Part shown: one piece after another, positions 15,698 to 23,644 of the stretch
Layout of the letters: each line of letters begins with the position of its first letter
Position numbering within the stretch: the stretch's first letter is position 1
IMG/VR virus record: IMGVR_UViG_3300046002_008655
Coordinates: 1-37,427 of that record
Reading direction: 5' to 3' (one strand)
DNA length: 37,427 nucleotides
Source of the DNA: a virus
The notes under the pieces: generated by a model
What the model saw: only the letters and a program-made list of their open reading frames with translations
The model's database searches: none
Told to the model about the DNA's origin: nothing
Translations under genes and position numbers: made by a program

Positions 15698-15834
15698 TCA
15701 AAAATTTAAACAATAACACTATGAGGATACAAATGTGTGTGGCTTTTCACGTGTAGTCAAAAAGTTGTGCAAGCCTTCCAGTATTTTTTCACAAACGACT
15801 TAAATCGCTTCAATTTTGTGATTAAAAGGAAGTT
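15698..15834. promoter_or_regulatory. Divergent late promoter region
   Basis: The 137-bp gap separates the leftward capsid/tail operon from the rightward packaging operon, so both late promoters are probably here. Leftward: CACATTTG is a possible -7 box with TTTG 20 bases upstream. Rightward: CAATTTTG near 15797-15804 is a weak -7 candidate, and AGGAAG lies before the TerS start. Both lack the TA of the consensus, which fits promoters needing a phage activator. No Mor/C-like activator gene is recognised. Confidence 0.4.
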
Positions 15835-16272
15835 ATGGGAATTAGTAAAACGCAGGAGAAAGAATTTGCGCGAATGCTTTTTGTGAATGAAAAATTGTCG
15901 CAAAAGGAAATTGCTCAACGTGTCAATGTATCTGAAAGAACGCTCGGCAAATGGATGAAGGACGGCAAATGGGAACAAATGCGCAAATCAATGTTGATTA
16001 CTAAGGATCACAATCTTTTCCTTTTATATGAGCAGTTGCAAGCACTTAATGAAGAAATTCAAAAGCGTGAGCAAAAGTATGGCAACATTAAAGAGGTTCA
16101 AACCATTGCAATGCTCACTACCTCCATTCAGCGTTTAGAAATTGAAACATCAGTTGGTCAAACAATTGAAGTTGCGAAAGGATTTATTGAGTTCCTACGT
16201 CAAATTGATGTGGATAAGGCAAAAGAAGCCACAAAGTTTTTTGATGCTTACATTTTAACCAGAATGAAATAA
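15835..16272 (+). CDS. Terminase small subunit
   Basis: 145 residues. The N-terminal HTH (LSQKEIAQRVNVSERTLGKWMKDGKW, residues 20-45) is followed by long helices for oligomerisation. This is the TerS layout of Mu-like phages (DUF1804-like). It recognises phage DNA for packaging and feeds it to the large subunit, whose gene follows after two bases. It opens the + strand packaging/head module. Confidence 0.75.
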   Translation: MGISKTQEKEFARMLFVNEKLSQKEIAQRVNVSERTLGKWMKDGKWEQMRKSMLITKDHNLFLLYEQLQALNEEIQKREQKYGNIKEVQTIAMLTTSIQRLEIETSVGQTIEVAKGFIEFLRQIDVDKAKEATKFFDAYILTRMK

Positions 16273-16274
16273 GC

Positions 16275-17801
16275 ATGGCAAAACAAACTAACAAACAGTA
16301 TTTAGAGGATTGGCAGTCCTATAAAAAAAGCATTGCCGCTTCCAGTTCCATTGATCCAGGAGAAACCGAGGCCGAAAAAATCAAACGTATCAAGCGCTTG
16401 GAACAAAACCCTGAGGAATGGTTCAAATATTACTTTTCACTGTTCTATTCTGCTGAGCCCGCCCCTTTTCATTTAAAGGCATCTAAACGTATTTTAAACA
16501 ACCCCGAGTGGTTTGAAGTTCGTGCTTGGTCACGTGAGTTGGCAAAATCTGCCCGGACAATGATGGAAGTACTTTTTTTGGCCATAACAGGTAAAAAGAA
16601 AAATGTTATAATGGTATCCGCCACTTTAACTGATGCCGAGCGATTATTACTTCCTTACAAGTCGTTATTGGAATCCAACCTTCGAATCAAAAACGATTAC
16701 GGTGACCAAGAAAGCCTTGGCAATTGGACTTCAACGGAGTTTATTACTAAACCCGGTGTTTCGTTCAGAGCCATTGGAGCAGGTCAATCCCCTCGTGGAA
16801 CGCGTAAAGATGAAGTGCGCCCCGATGTCATTCTTGTGGATGATATCGATACGGATGAGGAAGTCCGCAACCCTGAGCGAATTGACAAAAAGGTGGAGTG
16901 GGTAGAAAAAGCATTATTTGGTACTCGTTCAATCTCCAACCCGATGTTGATTATCATTTGTGGTAACATCATTGCAAAAAAAACAACGGTTACTGAACTT
17001 GCTAAGAAGGCCGATTGCTTTGAGGTGATCAACATTCGTGACAAAGAGGGCAAATCAACGTGGCCAACCAAGAACACGGAGGAAATGATTGATAGAGCGC
17101 TTTCCAAAATAAGTTACAACGCTGCACAAGGGGAGTACTTCAACAACCCAATGAAGCGAGGTAAAGTATTCAAGCAGTTAAAATATGGTCGTGTCCCTGC
17201 AATTCATCTATGTGAGAAGGTTGTTGTTTATGCCGACCCCTCAACATCAAACAAAGATAAAAGCGGAGGTTCAGCAAGTTGTAAGGCTGTTGTTGTGATT
17301 GGCTACAAACATTTTCAATTTTTTGTCTATTGGTTAAGAGTAGATCAAACAAGCAATTCAAAATTTGTCGATTGGTTATTTGATGCACACGAATACTTGA
17401 CCAAAATGAAGGTGGATACCAAACGCCTGTGGATTGAAAACAATTCATTACAGGACTCATTTTATGAGCAAGTAATTCAACCAGAAATTCGTAAGCGTTC
17501 AATCATTCGCAAGGCGAGGTTACCCATTTCAAAAGACACCAGGAACAAACCTGATAAATATTTTCGCATCGAGGGAACGCTAGAACCAATCCATCGGGAT
17601 GGCGATTTAATATTTGATGAAAAGTTGAAAGATACGCAAGACATGGAGCGAGCAGAGGACCAAATGTTAGATGTTTCTCCAAGCTCTAAAATGATGGACT
17701 TTCCAGATGCATTGGAAGGTGGTGTACATAAATTACAAGAGGCGAACGTGGTAAGCGAAAATACTTACGTGGTTGGCAAAAGGGTTTCATTTAAAAATTA
17801 A
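16275..17801 (+). CDS. Terminase large subunit (Mu gp28-like)
   Basis: 508 residues. The ATPase half has a Walker-A-like stretch WSRELAKSARTM (85-96) that lacks the canonical GKS/T, as in many Mu-like TerL, a Walker B VILVDD (185-190) and motif III IIICGN. The C-terminal nuclease starts at VVYADPST with D321, and an IENNSLQDSF segment follows. The enzyme cuts and pumps DNA into the prohead by headful packaging from an integrated copy, as for Mu; that mode is inferred from family. Confidence 0.9.
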   Translation: MAKQTNKQYLEDWQSYKKSIAASSSIDPGETEAEKIKRIKRLEQNPEEWFKYYFSLFYSAEPAPFHLKASKRILNNPEWFEVRAWSRELAKSARTMMEVLFLAITGKKKNVIMVSATLTDAERLLLPYKSLLESNLRIKNDYGDQESLGNWTSTEFITKPGVSFRAIGAGQSPRGTRKDEVRPDVILVDDIDTDEEVRNPERIDKKVEWVEKALFGTRSISNPMLIIICGNIIAKKTTVTELAKKADCFEVINIRDKEGKSTWPTKNTEEMIDRALSKISYNAAQGEYFNNPMKRGKVFKQLKYGRVPAIHLCEKVVVYADPSTSNKDKSGGSASCKAVVVIGYKHFQFFVYWLRVDQTSNSKFVDWLFDAHEYLTKMKVDTKRLWIENNSLQDSFYEQVIQPEIRKRSIIRKARLPISKDTRNKPDKYFRIEGTLEPIHRDGDLIFDEKLKDTQDMERAEDQMLDVSPSSKMMDFPDALEGGVHKLQEANVVSENTYVVGKRVSFKN

Positions 17802-17804
17802 GAT

Positions 17805-18260
17805 ATGTTTTTAGAAAATGAGGAGCTACAGTCTTCTATTTATCAATTTCAGCTCGACCAAATAACGGAGGGCGACGATACCATTATTGAAATGGCCATA
17901 GCAAGTGCAATCGAGGAGGTGCGAAGTTATTTAGATATTAATAACCAACGCAAAAACTCCGACGGGCGACTGCTCTATGACGTAACTGCAATTTTTGGGG
18001 CGGTTGGAGCTGAAAGAAACGCTTTGATTTTAGCGCATACAAAAACCATTGCTATATGGCACGTGATTCAATTATGTAATGCCGATGTGATTTATGAAAG
18101 TGCGAAAGAACGCTACGATAGAGCAGTTTCTTGGTTGCGTGATTTAGCAAGTGGAAAAGTAAACGTGAGCACTTTGCCTCAGCTTGATCCTGAAGGGGAA
18201 AATCCTGCGGCTAATTTGCCTTTTAGAATGGGTTCAAGAACTAAATTTAATTACGAGTAA
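17805..18260 (+). CDS. Head-tail joining protein, DUF1320/gp36-like
   Basis: 151 residues. The helical pattern MAIASAIEEVRSYLD, RLLYDVTAIFG, LILAHTKTIAIWHV, YESAKERYDRAVSWLRDLASGK matches the DUF1320 (Mu gp36) connector family, in which helices pack around the portal exit. Family members are usually 130-150 residues. Here the gene lies between terminase and portal instead of after the capsid, a rearranged position relative to Mu. Confidence 0.7.
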   Translation: MFLENEELQSSIYQFQLDQITEGDDTIIEMAIASAIEEVRSYLDINNQRKNSDGRLLYDVTAIFGAVGAERNALILAHTKTIAIWHVIQLCNADVIYESAKERYDRAVSWLRDLASGKVNVSTLPQLDPEGENPAANLPFRMGSRTKFNYE

Positions 18261-18262
18261 TC

Positions 18263-19546
18263 ATGGGATTTTTAAAAAACATTGGCGAGGGTTTAATTAT
18301 TCTTGCAGGAGGAAGTGGTAAAACAGTTGTGCATTCGACTACCACCGATGGCAAACTTTCAAAGGCTGAATTAGCAAATGCAATGAAGGATGTGAAACGT
18401 GTGTTACCATACAAAATTAAGGCAGTTTCAAACAATCGTCAAGATATTAAAACGTGGAAAGATGCCTTGGACCTGGTTCAATCGGACGAGCCTAAAAACT
18501 TCGCATTGCAGGATTTATATACACGCGTAATGGATGATGCTTTACTTTCCTCTCAAATGGAAAATAGAATGACGAAATTGTTTGGTGTAGAGTGGAATCT
18601 TGTGAACCCCAAAAATGGTGAGGCGGACGTGGAACAAACCACCAAGCTAAAAGATTCAAGCGCATGGCGAGAAATCACAAAAGCAATTTTGGAAACACAT
18701 TATGTGGAATACAACTTGATTGAATTGTCGTTGTCAAAAAACATCGAGGGCGAGGAAATCATCAATATTGAAAAATTACCTCGTACGCACATCGTACCAC
18801 AACTTGGGCGTTATTATTTCGATTATACTGAGGATAAATTCATCGAGTATAGAAGCATGCGTGAGTACGGCGTTTACATTTTGGAGTTTGATTCCAAAAA
18901 AAGAGGATTGATTAATAAAGCTATTCCCCACGTGTTGATGAAAAAATTCTCGCAAAGCTGTTGGGCAGAATTGTGTGAGATTTACGGCATTCCGCCTCGC
19001 TTTATGAAAACAAACACTCAAGACCCTGCAATGCTTCAAAGAGCAGAGCAAATGATGGGAGACATGGGCGCAGCTGCTTGGTTTGTAATCGATGAAACGG
19101 AGGAGTTTCAATTTGCTCAAGGTGTTACAACCAACGGTGATGTTTATCGTAATTTGATTACACTTTGTAACAATGAAATGTCAATGTTGGTGTCCGGTGC
19201 AATCATTGGACAAGATACTGTAAACGGAAATCGTTCGAAAGATGAAAGCGCAAAAGATGTGCTTTGGGATTTGGTTTTGCAGGACGTTGTTACTTCACAA
19301 GACTATTGGAACAGAGTTGTTTTACCAGCATTAAAAAAGCTTGGATTTATCAAAGGTGATGTAAAGTTCAGATACACCATTCCAGAGGACCAAACGGAAG
19401 ATTGGAAACGAGTAGTTGAGGCATTGCCGTTTTTTGACATCGACCCAGAGTGGGTTAAAAAAACTTTTGGAATTGAAATCATTGGCAAGAAAGAAGCTCC
19501 AGCATCCACACAGAAGCTGAACCTTGGAATTGATTTTTTCGATTAA
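18263..19546 (+). CDS. Portal protein, DUF935 family (Mu gp29-like)
   Basis: 427 residues. The DUF935 pattern is clear: LQDLYTRVMDDALLSSQMENRM, FGVEWNLV, IPHVLMKKFSQSCWAELCEIYGIPPRF, and GAIIGQDTVNGNRSKDESAKDVLWDLV. It forms the dodecameric portal for DNA entry and tail attachment. The last codons GAT TTT TTC GAT TAA contain a T6C heptamer in the right frame for a -1 shift, followed by a strong hairpin, so part of the product is probably extended into the MuF frame. Confidence 0.9.
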   Translation: MGFLKNIGEGLIILAGGSGKTVVHSTTTDGKLSKAELANAMKDVKRVLPYKIKAVSNNRQDIKTWKDALDLVQSDEPKNFALQDLYTRVMDDALLSSQMENRMTKLFGVEWNLVNPKNGEADVEQTTKLKDSSAWREITKAILETHYVEYNLIELSLSKNIEGEEIINIEKLPRTHIVPQLGRYYFDYTEDKFIEYRSMREYGVYILEFDSKKRGLINKAIPHVLMKKFSQSCWAELCEIYGIPPRFMKTNTQDPAMLQRAEQMMGDMGAAAWFVIDETEEFQFAQGVTTNGDVYRNLITLCNNEMSMLVSGAIIGQDTVNGNRSKDESAKDVLWDLVLQDVVTSQDYWNRVVLPALKKLGFIKGDVKFRYTIPEDQTEDWKRVVEALPFFDIDPEWVKKTFGIEIIGKKEAPASTQKLNLGIDFFD

Positions 19547-19583
19547 GGGCTGAAAATAAACAAAAGACTTATTTCTCAGCCCT
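19534..19583 (+). promoter_or_regulatory. Programmed -1 frameshift signal joining portal and MuF
   Basis: Slippery heptamer T TTT TTC at 19534-19540 in portal frame, 5-base spacer, then a 14-bp stem (19546-19559 with 19569-19583, one bulged C at 19575) with a 9-nt loop. No T-run follows, so it is not a terminator. The -1 frame is open from 19534 through to the MuF gene, whose first ATG-type start is missing (only TTG at 19642). The linker encoded in between carries an HHH and a CTVC motif, a possible zinc site. Confidence 0.7.
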
Positions 19584-19641
19584 GCACCACCATTTAACGG
19601 AAAGCTATTCGCACACCTGTACAGTTTGTGGTGGAATTGAA

Positions 19642-21030
19642 TTGAGCGCGGAAAACCCCTTATTTAAAAACATTTTTAAAACTGCTTCAAATGCCTTTAA
19701 AAAGTTACATGAAAAGGGCAACTATGAGCCAAAGGACTTGCTCGAAATTCCTGAGTTCAAAGCATTACACGAAAACACAAATGCGCTATTTTCAAACACT
19801 ATTCAATTTGAAGTGAGTAATACACTCAAAGCCTATTTGGAGAAAGATGCGTTTGTTTTTTCGGGCTTACGAACACACGCACAATTAGCAGATGCACGTT
19901 CCTACCTTAAGGATGAAAAAGGAAATGTAAGAAGTTACAACGACTTTGAGCAAAAGGTCTTAAAGCTGAATGCTCAGTACAATCAGAATTACCTGCAGGC
20001 AGAATACAACTTTGCAATTCAGTCAGGTTTATCAGCCGAAAAATGGGAAACATTTAGCGACGATGATAAGCGTTACTATTTGCAATACAGAACCGCAAAG
20101 GATGGAAAGGTGAGAGATTCACACGCTGCACTGGATGAAACTACTTTACCAAAGAGCGATCCATTTTGGAGTAGTTACATGCCGCCGAACGGGTGGAACT
20201 GCAGGTGTACAACCGTTGAAGTTTTAGCGAGTGATTACTCAAAAAGTGATAGTTCCAAGGCGATTACTGAAGGCGAAAAAGCAACCACTCAAATTGGTAA
20301 GAATGGAAAAAACAAAGCAGAAATGTTTCGTTTTAATCCTGGTTCGGAGAAAAAGATATTTCCAAAAAATAATACATACACAAAAATTGCTGGGGCAAAA
20401 GAAGTAGAAAATTTAATTGAAGAAAAAAATGTTCCTCAAAACATAAATACCTATGAGAAAAAACTAGGTATTAAAATTAACAGAGATATGTTTAAGCAAT
20501 TAAAAGTGATAACTGATTTAAATTTCACGAACCCTAAAGGGGTAAGAGCCAGTGGCGCATATTATTTGCCCGGAATAAATATTGTAGTTATTCCAATTGA
20601 TCAACGAAGATTAAGGAGTAAGTGGAAAGCAGAGTCTGTAGTTTATCATGAGTTTGGCCACGCATTAGACTGGCAAAGGTCTTTAAAAAAGATGCCAGAG
20701 GTTAAAGATTTAATGGATAAATATCGAAAAAATATAGATTTTAAAAAAGTGGATTCTAAGCTAAAGAACATGTATATATGGGCATATAAAAAACAAAAAT
20801 GGGATTTGGTGGAAAAAACTGGAGCAACAATGGATGTGATAATGAGCTTAAATACTAAATACGGCGATGGTCATAGCCAGGCATATTGGAAAAAGGATGG
20901 AGCAAAAGAGGCTGAGTTTATTGCCCATGCATTCGAAAACAAATATGCTGGGAATGAAGTTTTTAGTAAATATTTACCTGAATTATATAAGGAAAGCATT
21001 AAAATGATTGAAAAAATTATTTTAAAATGA
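19642..21030 (+). CDS. MuF head protein (Mu gp30-like) with C-terminal zincin domain
   Basis: 462 residues from the TTG at 19642; the frame is open from 19534, and the real N-terminus may come from a -1 frameshift out of the portal gene. Residues 60-190 are the SPP1 gp7/MuF domain, with YRTAKDGKVRDSHAALDE and PPNGWNCRC. From about residue 240 the sequence is AT-rich and Lys-rich, with HEFGH at 336-340 and a later Glu-rich helix (GAKEAEFIAHAF), a zincin metallopeptidase. This matches the MuF polymorphic toxins, in which a head protein carries a variable C-terminal enzyme delivered with the DNA. An antisense gene overlapping the 3' end may give immunity. Confidence 0.85.
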   Translation: MSAENPLFKNIFKTASNAFKKLHEKGNYEPKDLLEIPEFKALHENTNALFSNTIQFEVSNTLKAYLEKDAFVFSGLRTHAQLADARSYLKDEKGNVRSYNDFEQKVLKLNAQYNQNYLQAEYNFAIQSGLSAEKWETFSDDDKRYYLQYRTAKDGKVRDSHAALDETTLPKSDPFWSSYMPPNGWNCRCTTVEVLASDYSKSDSSKAITEGEKATTQIGKNGKNKAEMFRFNPGSEKKIFPKNNTYTKIAGAKEVENLIEEKNVPQNINTYEKKLGIKINRDMFKQLKVITDLNFTNPKGVRASGAYYLPGINIVVIPIDQRRLRSKWKAESVVYHEFGHALDWQRSLKKMPEVKDLMDKYRKNIDFKKVDSKLKNMYIWAYKKQKWDLVEKTGATMDVIMSLNTKYGDGHSQAYWKKDGAKEAEFIAHAFENKYAGNEVFSKYLPELYKESIKMIEKIILK

Positions 21031-21241
21031 CATTTTCAATTCCATATTCTTCGGCATTTTCATCAGAAACAAACATTTTTTTGCCCTCATTATTAGCCTT
21101 TTTTAAAAGTTCAAGGAATTCTTTCTCCTCTCCAAATGCTGATACGTTAACAAAAATTGAATTTAAATTTTGCTTATATAAATCATCCTCCGACATAGAA
21201 TAGTCACGCTTTACAAAATCAAAAAATTCATCAATATTCAT
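21017..21241 (-). CDS. Candidate immunity protein for the MuF zincin domain
   Basis: 74 residues from the ATG at 21241, convergent with and overlapping the MuF gene end by 14 bases. It is acidic (NIDEFFDF, SMSEDDLY, FGEEKEFLELLKKA, SDENAEEYGIE), with mixed helix and strand and no membrane span. It is the only - strand gene in the head module and has its own consensus promoter with the start 6 bases downstream. A small acidic gene attached to a variable toxin-like C-terminus is the usual look of an immunity gene. I do not recognise the family; binding to the zincin is inference. Confidence 0.65.
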   Translation of the reverse strand: MNIDEFFDFVKRDYSMSEDDLYKQNLNSIFVNVSAFGEEKEFLELLKKANNEGKKMFVSDENAEEYGIENVILK

Positions 21242-21246
21242 AGGAT

Positions 21247-21277
21247 CAAATTTACAACAATAATTCAATTCACCAAA
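21247..21277 (-). promoter_or_regulatory. Consensus Bacteroidota promoter for the antisense gene
   Basis: TTTG at 21274-21277 and TAAATTTG at 21247-21254 with a 19-base spacer, an exact match to TTTG-N19-21-TAnnTTTG on the - strand. The ATG at 21241 lies only five bases past the -7 box, so the mRNA is probably leaderless. Such a promoter would work in the quiet prophage, independent of late activation. Confidence 0.65.
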
Positions 21278-21278
21278 A

Positions 21279-21830
21279 ATGAACGAACTAATTAAAAACA
21301 TCATTCAGGATACTAAGGTTAAATTGACTGAGGAGTTTGATAGGAACTTCGAAACGAAGTCGTTTTTTGGTGCGCCGTGGTCAGCTTCTAAAGCACCAAA
21401 CCATAAAGGAACCTTAATGATGCGAACTGGTGCGCTACGCAAGAGCATTAGGTCAAAGGTCAGTGGAACCACTATCACCTGGAGCAGTTCATTACCCTAT
21501 GCCGGTATTCATAACGAAGGTGGAGAAATTGAAGTAACCGCTAAAATGAAACGCTTCTTTTGGGCGATGTATTACAAAAGCGCTGGAGCAGTTAGTTACA
21601 GCATCAAAAAGAAAGCGGCAAATAACACACAACGCAACCAACGACTATCAGCTGAAGCTAACTATTGGAAAAGTCTTGCGTTGATGAAGGTAGGCGCAAA
21701 ACTCAAAATTGAAAAGCGGCAGTTTATTGGTGATCATCCGCAAGTGGGAGTAATCATTAACCACGTTATGGCGGCACATACACCCGACATTGAAAACTAT
21801 ATTAAAAATCATTTAAAACCTAAAAAATGA
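21279..21830 (+). CDS. Virion morphogenesis protein, gpG-like
   Basis: 183 residues. The pattern FGAPWSASKAPNHKGTLMMRTGALRKSIRSKVSGTTITWSSSLPYAGIHNEGGEI is the well-known HK97 gp10/Mu gpG core of tail-completion and head-closure proteins, and AAHTPDIENYIKNHLKPKK is the usual helical end. It lies after the MuF/immunity region and overlaps the next gene by four bases. It probably acts in head-tail joining. Confidence 0.8.
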   Translation: MNELIKNIIQDTKVKLTEEFDRNFETKSFFGAPWSASKAPNHKGTLMMRTGALRKSIRSKVSGTTITWSSSLPYAGIHNEGGEIEVTAKMKRFFWAMYYKSAGAVSYSIKKKAANNTQRNQRLSAEANYWKSLALMKVGAKLKIEKRQFIGDHPQVGVIINHVMAAHTPDIENYIKNHLKPKK

Positions 21831-22279
21831 ATCAAATTTTGCAAGCGGTACAGAACCAACTGAGTGAGGTACCAGGAATAAATTACATTGATGAAAACAC
21901 CGGGCAGTTAGATGCCTATTCACCTAACTATCCTGTGAAGTGGCCATGTGTTTTGTTGGATATAAATAACGCTCGCTTTTCAAACCTTGGGATGGATAAG
22001 AGTAGACAACCAATGCAACGTCAAATTGGGGAGTTTAACCTTGAGGTTAGAGTTGCCAATTTGAAACTTACCAATTCATCTGCAAAAGCGCCAAGCCGAC
22101 AAAAGGAGCAGGCAGCAAGTATTTGGGAACTGATAGAAGAAATTCATAAAGCGCTACACGGTTGGCGACCAAACACAATGAGCGGTGCATTGATTAGAAC
22201 AACAGTTAACCGTGTACTGCGCGACGATGGAGTTCAGGAATACGCGATTGTTTATTCGAGTGATGTACAGAATGTTTAA
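21827..22279 (+). CDS. Tail terminator-like protein (Mu gp37-like)
   Basis: 150 residues. VQNQLSEVPGINYIDENTGQLD and WPCVLLDINNARFSNLG are followed by a strand-loop-helix (EFNLEVRVANLKL; SIWELIEEIHKALHGW), the alpha/beta fold of tail terminator/minor tail proteins such as gpU or Mu gp37. It ends the + strand head module and is convergent with the small reverse gene at 22276-22485, overlapping by four bases. It likely closes the tube top and joins it to the head. Confidence 0.6.
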   Translation: MNQILQAVQNQLSEVPGINYIDENTGQLDAYSPNYPVKWPCVLLDINNARFSNLGMDKSRQPMQRQIGEFNLEVRVANLKLTNSSAKAPSRQKEQAASIWELIEEIHKALHGWRPNTMSGALIRTTVNRVLRDDGVQEYAIVYSSDVQNV

Positions 22280-22485
22280 AACAAACTCATCTGATTTGTT
22301 GGATTCAATTCGCTTGGCTTCATGCCTTTAATATACATCCACTTGCGGTAACAGATAAAAATATTGTGCTTAGGGAATACCTTGTGAACGATAAAAGTAT
22401 CAGGTATATCTTCCTGCTTCACTTGATTATAAACATCAAGAATGTGTTTAAACTGCCTCAATTTGTTATTTGAATTGTAAGCCAT
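22276..22485 (-). CDS. Hypothetical protein, 69 residues
   Basis: A compact basic protein: NNKLRQFKHILDVYNQVKQEDIPDTFIVHKVFPKHNIFICYRKWMYIKGM. It looks like a helix followed by a beta hairpin, with no motif I recognise. It lies after the early-operon terminator and ends convergently with the tail terminator-like gene. TATTTTTG at 22513-22520 on the - strand is a possible -7 box, so it may be transcribed alone. Could be a tail or a regulatory gene; open. Confidence 0.55.
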   Translation of the reverse strand: MAYNSNNKLRQFKHILDVYNQVKQEDIPDTFIVHKVFPKHNIFICYRKWMYIKGMKPSELNPTNQMSLF

Positions 22486-22553
22486 TATTTATAGAAGCAC
22501 TGGTGGATGCTTCAAAAATATAGCTCATTAACTTACAGTTGACATTTGGTCAT

Positions 22554-22583
22554 AAAAAAACCCGACTGGATACAGCCGGGTTT
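22554..22583 (-). terminator. Rho-independent terminator of the early leftward operon
   Basis: Stem AAACCCG/CGGGTTT (22558-22564 with 22577-22583) extended inward by a G-U pair (in the leftward RNA) and CTG/CAG, loop of four bases, followed by a T-run on the - strand. It lies 18 bases past the lipoprotein stop at 22601 and would stop early transcription before it runs antisense into the + strand head module. Confidence 0.85.
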
Positions 22584-22600
22584 CTATTTTAATTGAAATT

Positions 22601-22945
22601 CTATTCTTGCATTGCCTCAGCCTCTTTTTGCATGGCCGCTGCATCTTCCTGCATTTTTTTCATATCCTCTTCAGATGGAGCACCCGCAAGTTCGCCCTCT
22701 TTTTTTTCAATTTCTTTCCATTTTTTGTAGTTCACTTCGTCCTTTGCCTGAAGGTAAGCAGCTGCCACAAAACCGGCTTGTACATAAGCATCCATTGCTG
22801 AACCGCTTTCTTTTGCAATTCGATATTGCTCCTCAGCATCTTTGGCAACCTGATTTTCAATTTTGTCCATTTCGGCTTCCACCATTTCGTCACAACTTGT
22901 TAACGCAAAACCTACTACTAATAGGCACATAAATAATTTTTTCAT
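22601..22945 (-). CDS. Phage-encoded lipoprotein
   Basis: 114 residues. The N-terminus KKLFMCLLVVGFALTSC is a lipoprotein signal with Cys18; DE at +2/+3 resembles the Bacteroidota surface-export signal. The mature part is a charged helical protein with KMQEDAAAMQKEAEAMQE coiled coil at the end. It is the last gene of the early block, before the terminator. A prophage-expressed lipoprotein often modifies the cell surface or blocks a receptor or superinfection, which is inference here. No family recognised. Confidence 0.75.
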   Translation of the reverse strand: MKKLFMCLLVVGFALTSCDEMVEAEMDKIENQVAKDAEEQYRIAKESGSAMDAYVQAGFVAAAYLQAKDEVNYKKWKEIEKKEGELAGAPSEEDMKKMQEDAAAMQKEAEAMQE

Positions 22946-23049
22946 AAGATTGATTTTTTTGATTGAGTAAATATATTAATAATTATAAAGTTTAGCCGAA
23001 ATTGAAACGTTCGTCTGCACAAATGTTAAGAGTAAAGCTATCCCGACGC

Positions 23050-23280
23050 TCAGTAGGAATCCCATTCAAATGTTTTAGGGTCTGTTTCAAGTTTTATACA
23101 AATACTGTTAGAGTCAAACACATAATTTTCAACCTCTAAAAAATAACATGCTCCAAATGAGGATTGAGAATATTGTATAACCTTCATCCCTAACTTCTCA
23201 ACATATTCTTTTGGGCGAAATGTATCAATTCCTTTTGAAAATGCAGACTGCTGGTCGAATCTAATTATAGTTGTATTCAT
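23050..23280 (-). CDS. Hypothetical protein, 76 residues
   Basis: Starts NTTIIRFDQQSAFSKGIDTFRPKEYVE and has a beta-rich centre (KVIQYSQSSFGACYFLEVENYVFDSN) ending in DPKTFEWDSY. No motif, membrane span or repeat that I recognise. It is one of several small early genes; about 100 bases of mostly noncoding sequence separate it from the lipoprotein gene. Confidence 0.55.
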   Translation of the reverse strand: MNTTIIRFDQQSAFSKGIDTFRPKEYVEKLGMKVIQYSQSSFGACYFLEVENYVFDSNSICIKLETDPKTFEWDSY

Positions 23281-23317
23281 TTTTTTGTTCTAATTAAAAT
23301 TTGTGTCTCGATTGAAA

Positions 23318-23614
23318 TTAAGAAACTCTAGCGATTAAATCATGAAGAGATTTTAAAGCACTTAAAAATTCGGACTCCGATGATTTATGTTCACCAGTTC
23401 CGAGTAGATAATCTTCGCTTCCAAAAAAAGAGGGCTTTTCAATTTTCAATTCAACGGTACTTTCGTCATCATCAACGTGAACACTTACTTCCGTAGCTGT
23501 GTTGTTAACTTTCATGTATATTACAGAATTATCTAAAATCAGTTTCCTGTAAATTGGGAAGTTAACTTCAATTTCTTTTTTAACTTTTACTGATTCTTCA
23601 ATTATAATTTTCAT
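23318..23614 (-). CDS. Hypothetical protein, 98 residues
   Basis: Begins KIIIEESVKVKKEIEVNFPIYRK, then alternating strands (VIYMKVNNTATEVSVHVDDDESTVELKIEK) and a short helix at the end (ESEFLSALKSLHDLIARVS). The fold looks like a small beta sandwich or sheet with one helix. No known family. In the early leftward operon, between a hypothetical gene and a zinc-binding one. Confidence 0.55.
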   Translation of the reverse strand: MKIIIEESVKVKKEIEVNFPIYRKLILDNSVIYMKVNNTATEVSVHVDDDESTVELKIEKPSFFGSEDYLLGTGEHKSSESEFLSALKSLHDLIARVS

Positions 23615-23644
23615 AAAATTTATATTTTTGATTAGGTAAATGTA

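Noticed and set aside
19546-19583. Hairpin after the portal gene as a terminator
   Set aside because: No T-run follows and the head genes continue on the same strand directly behind; position relative to the slippery heptamer fits a frameshift stimulator better.
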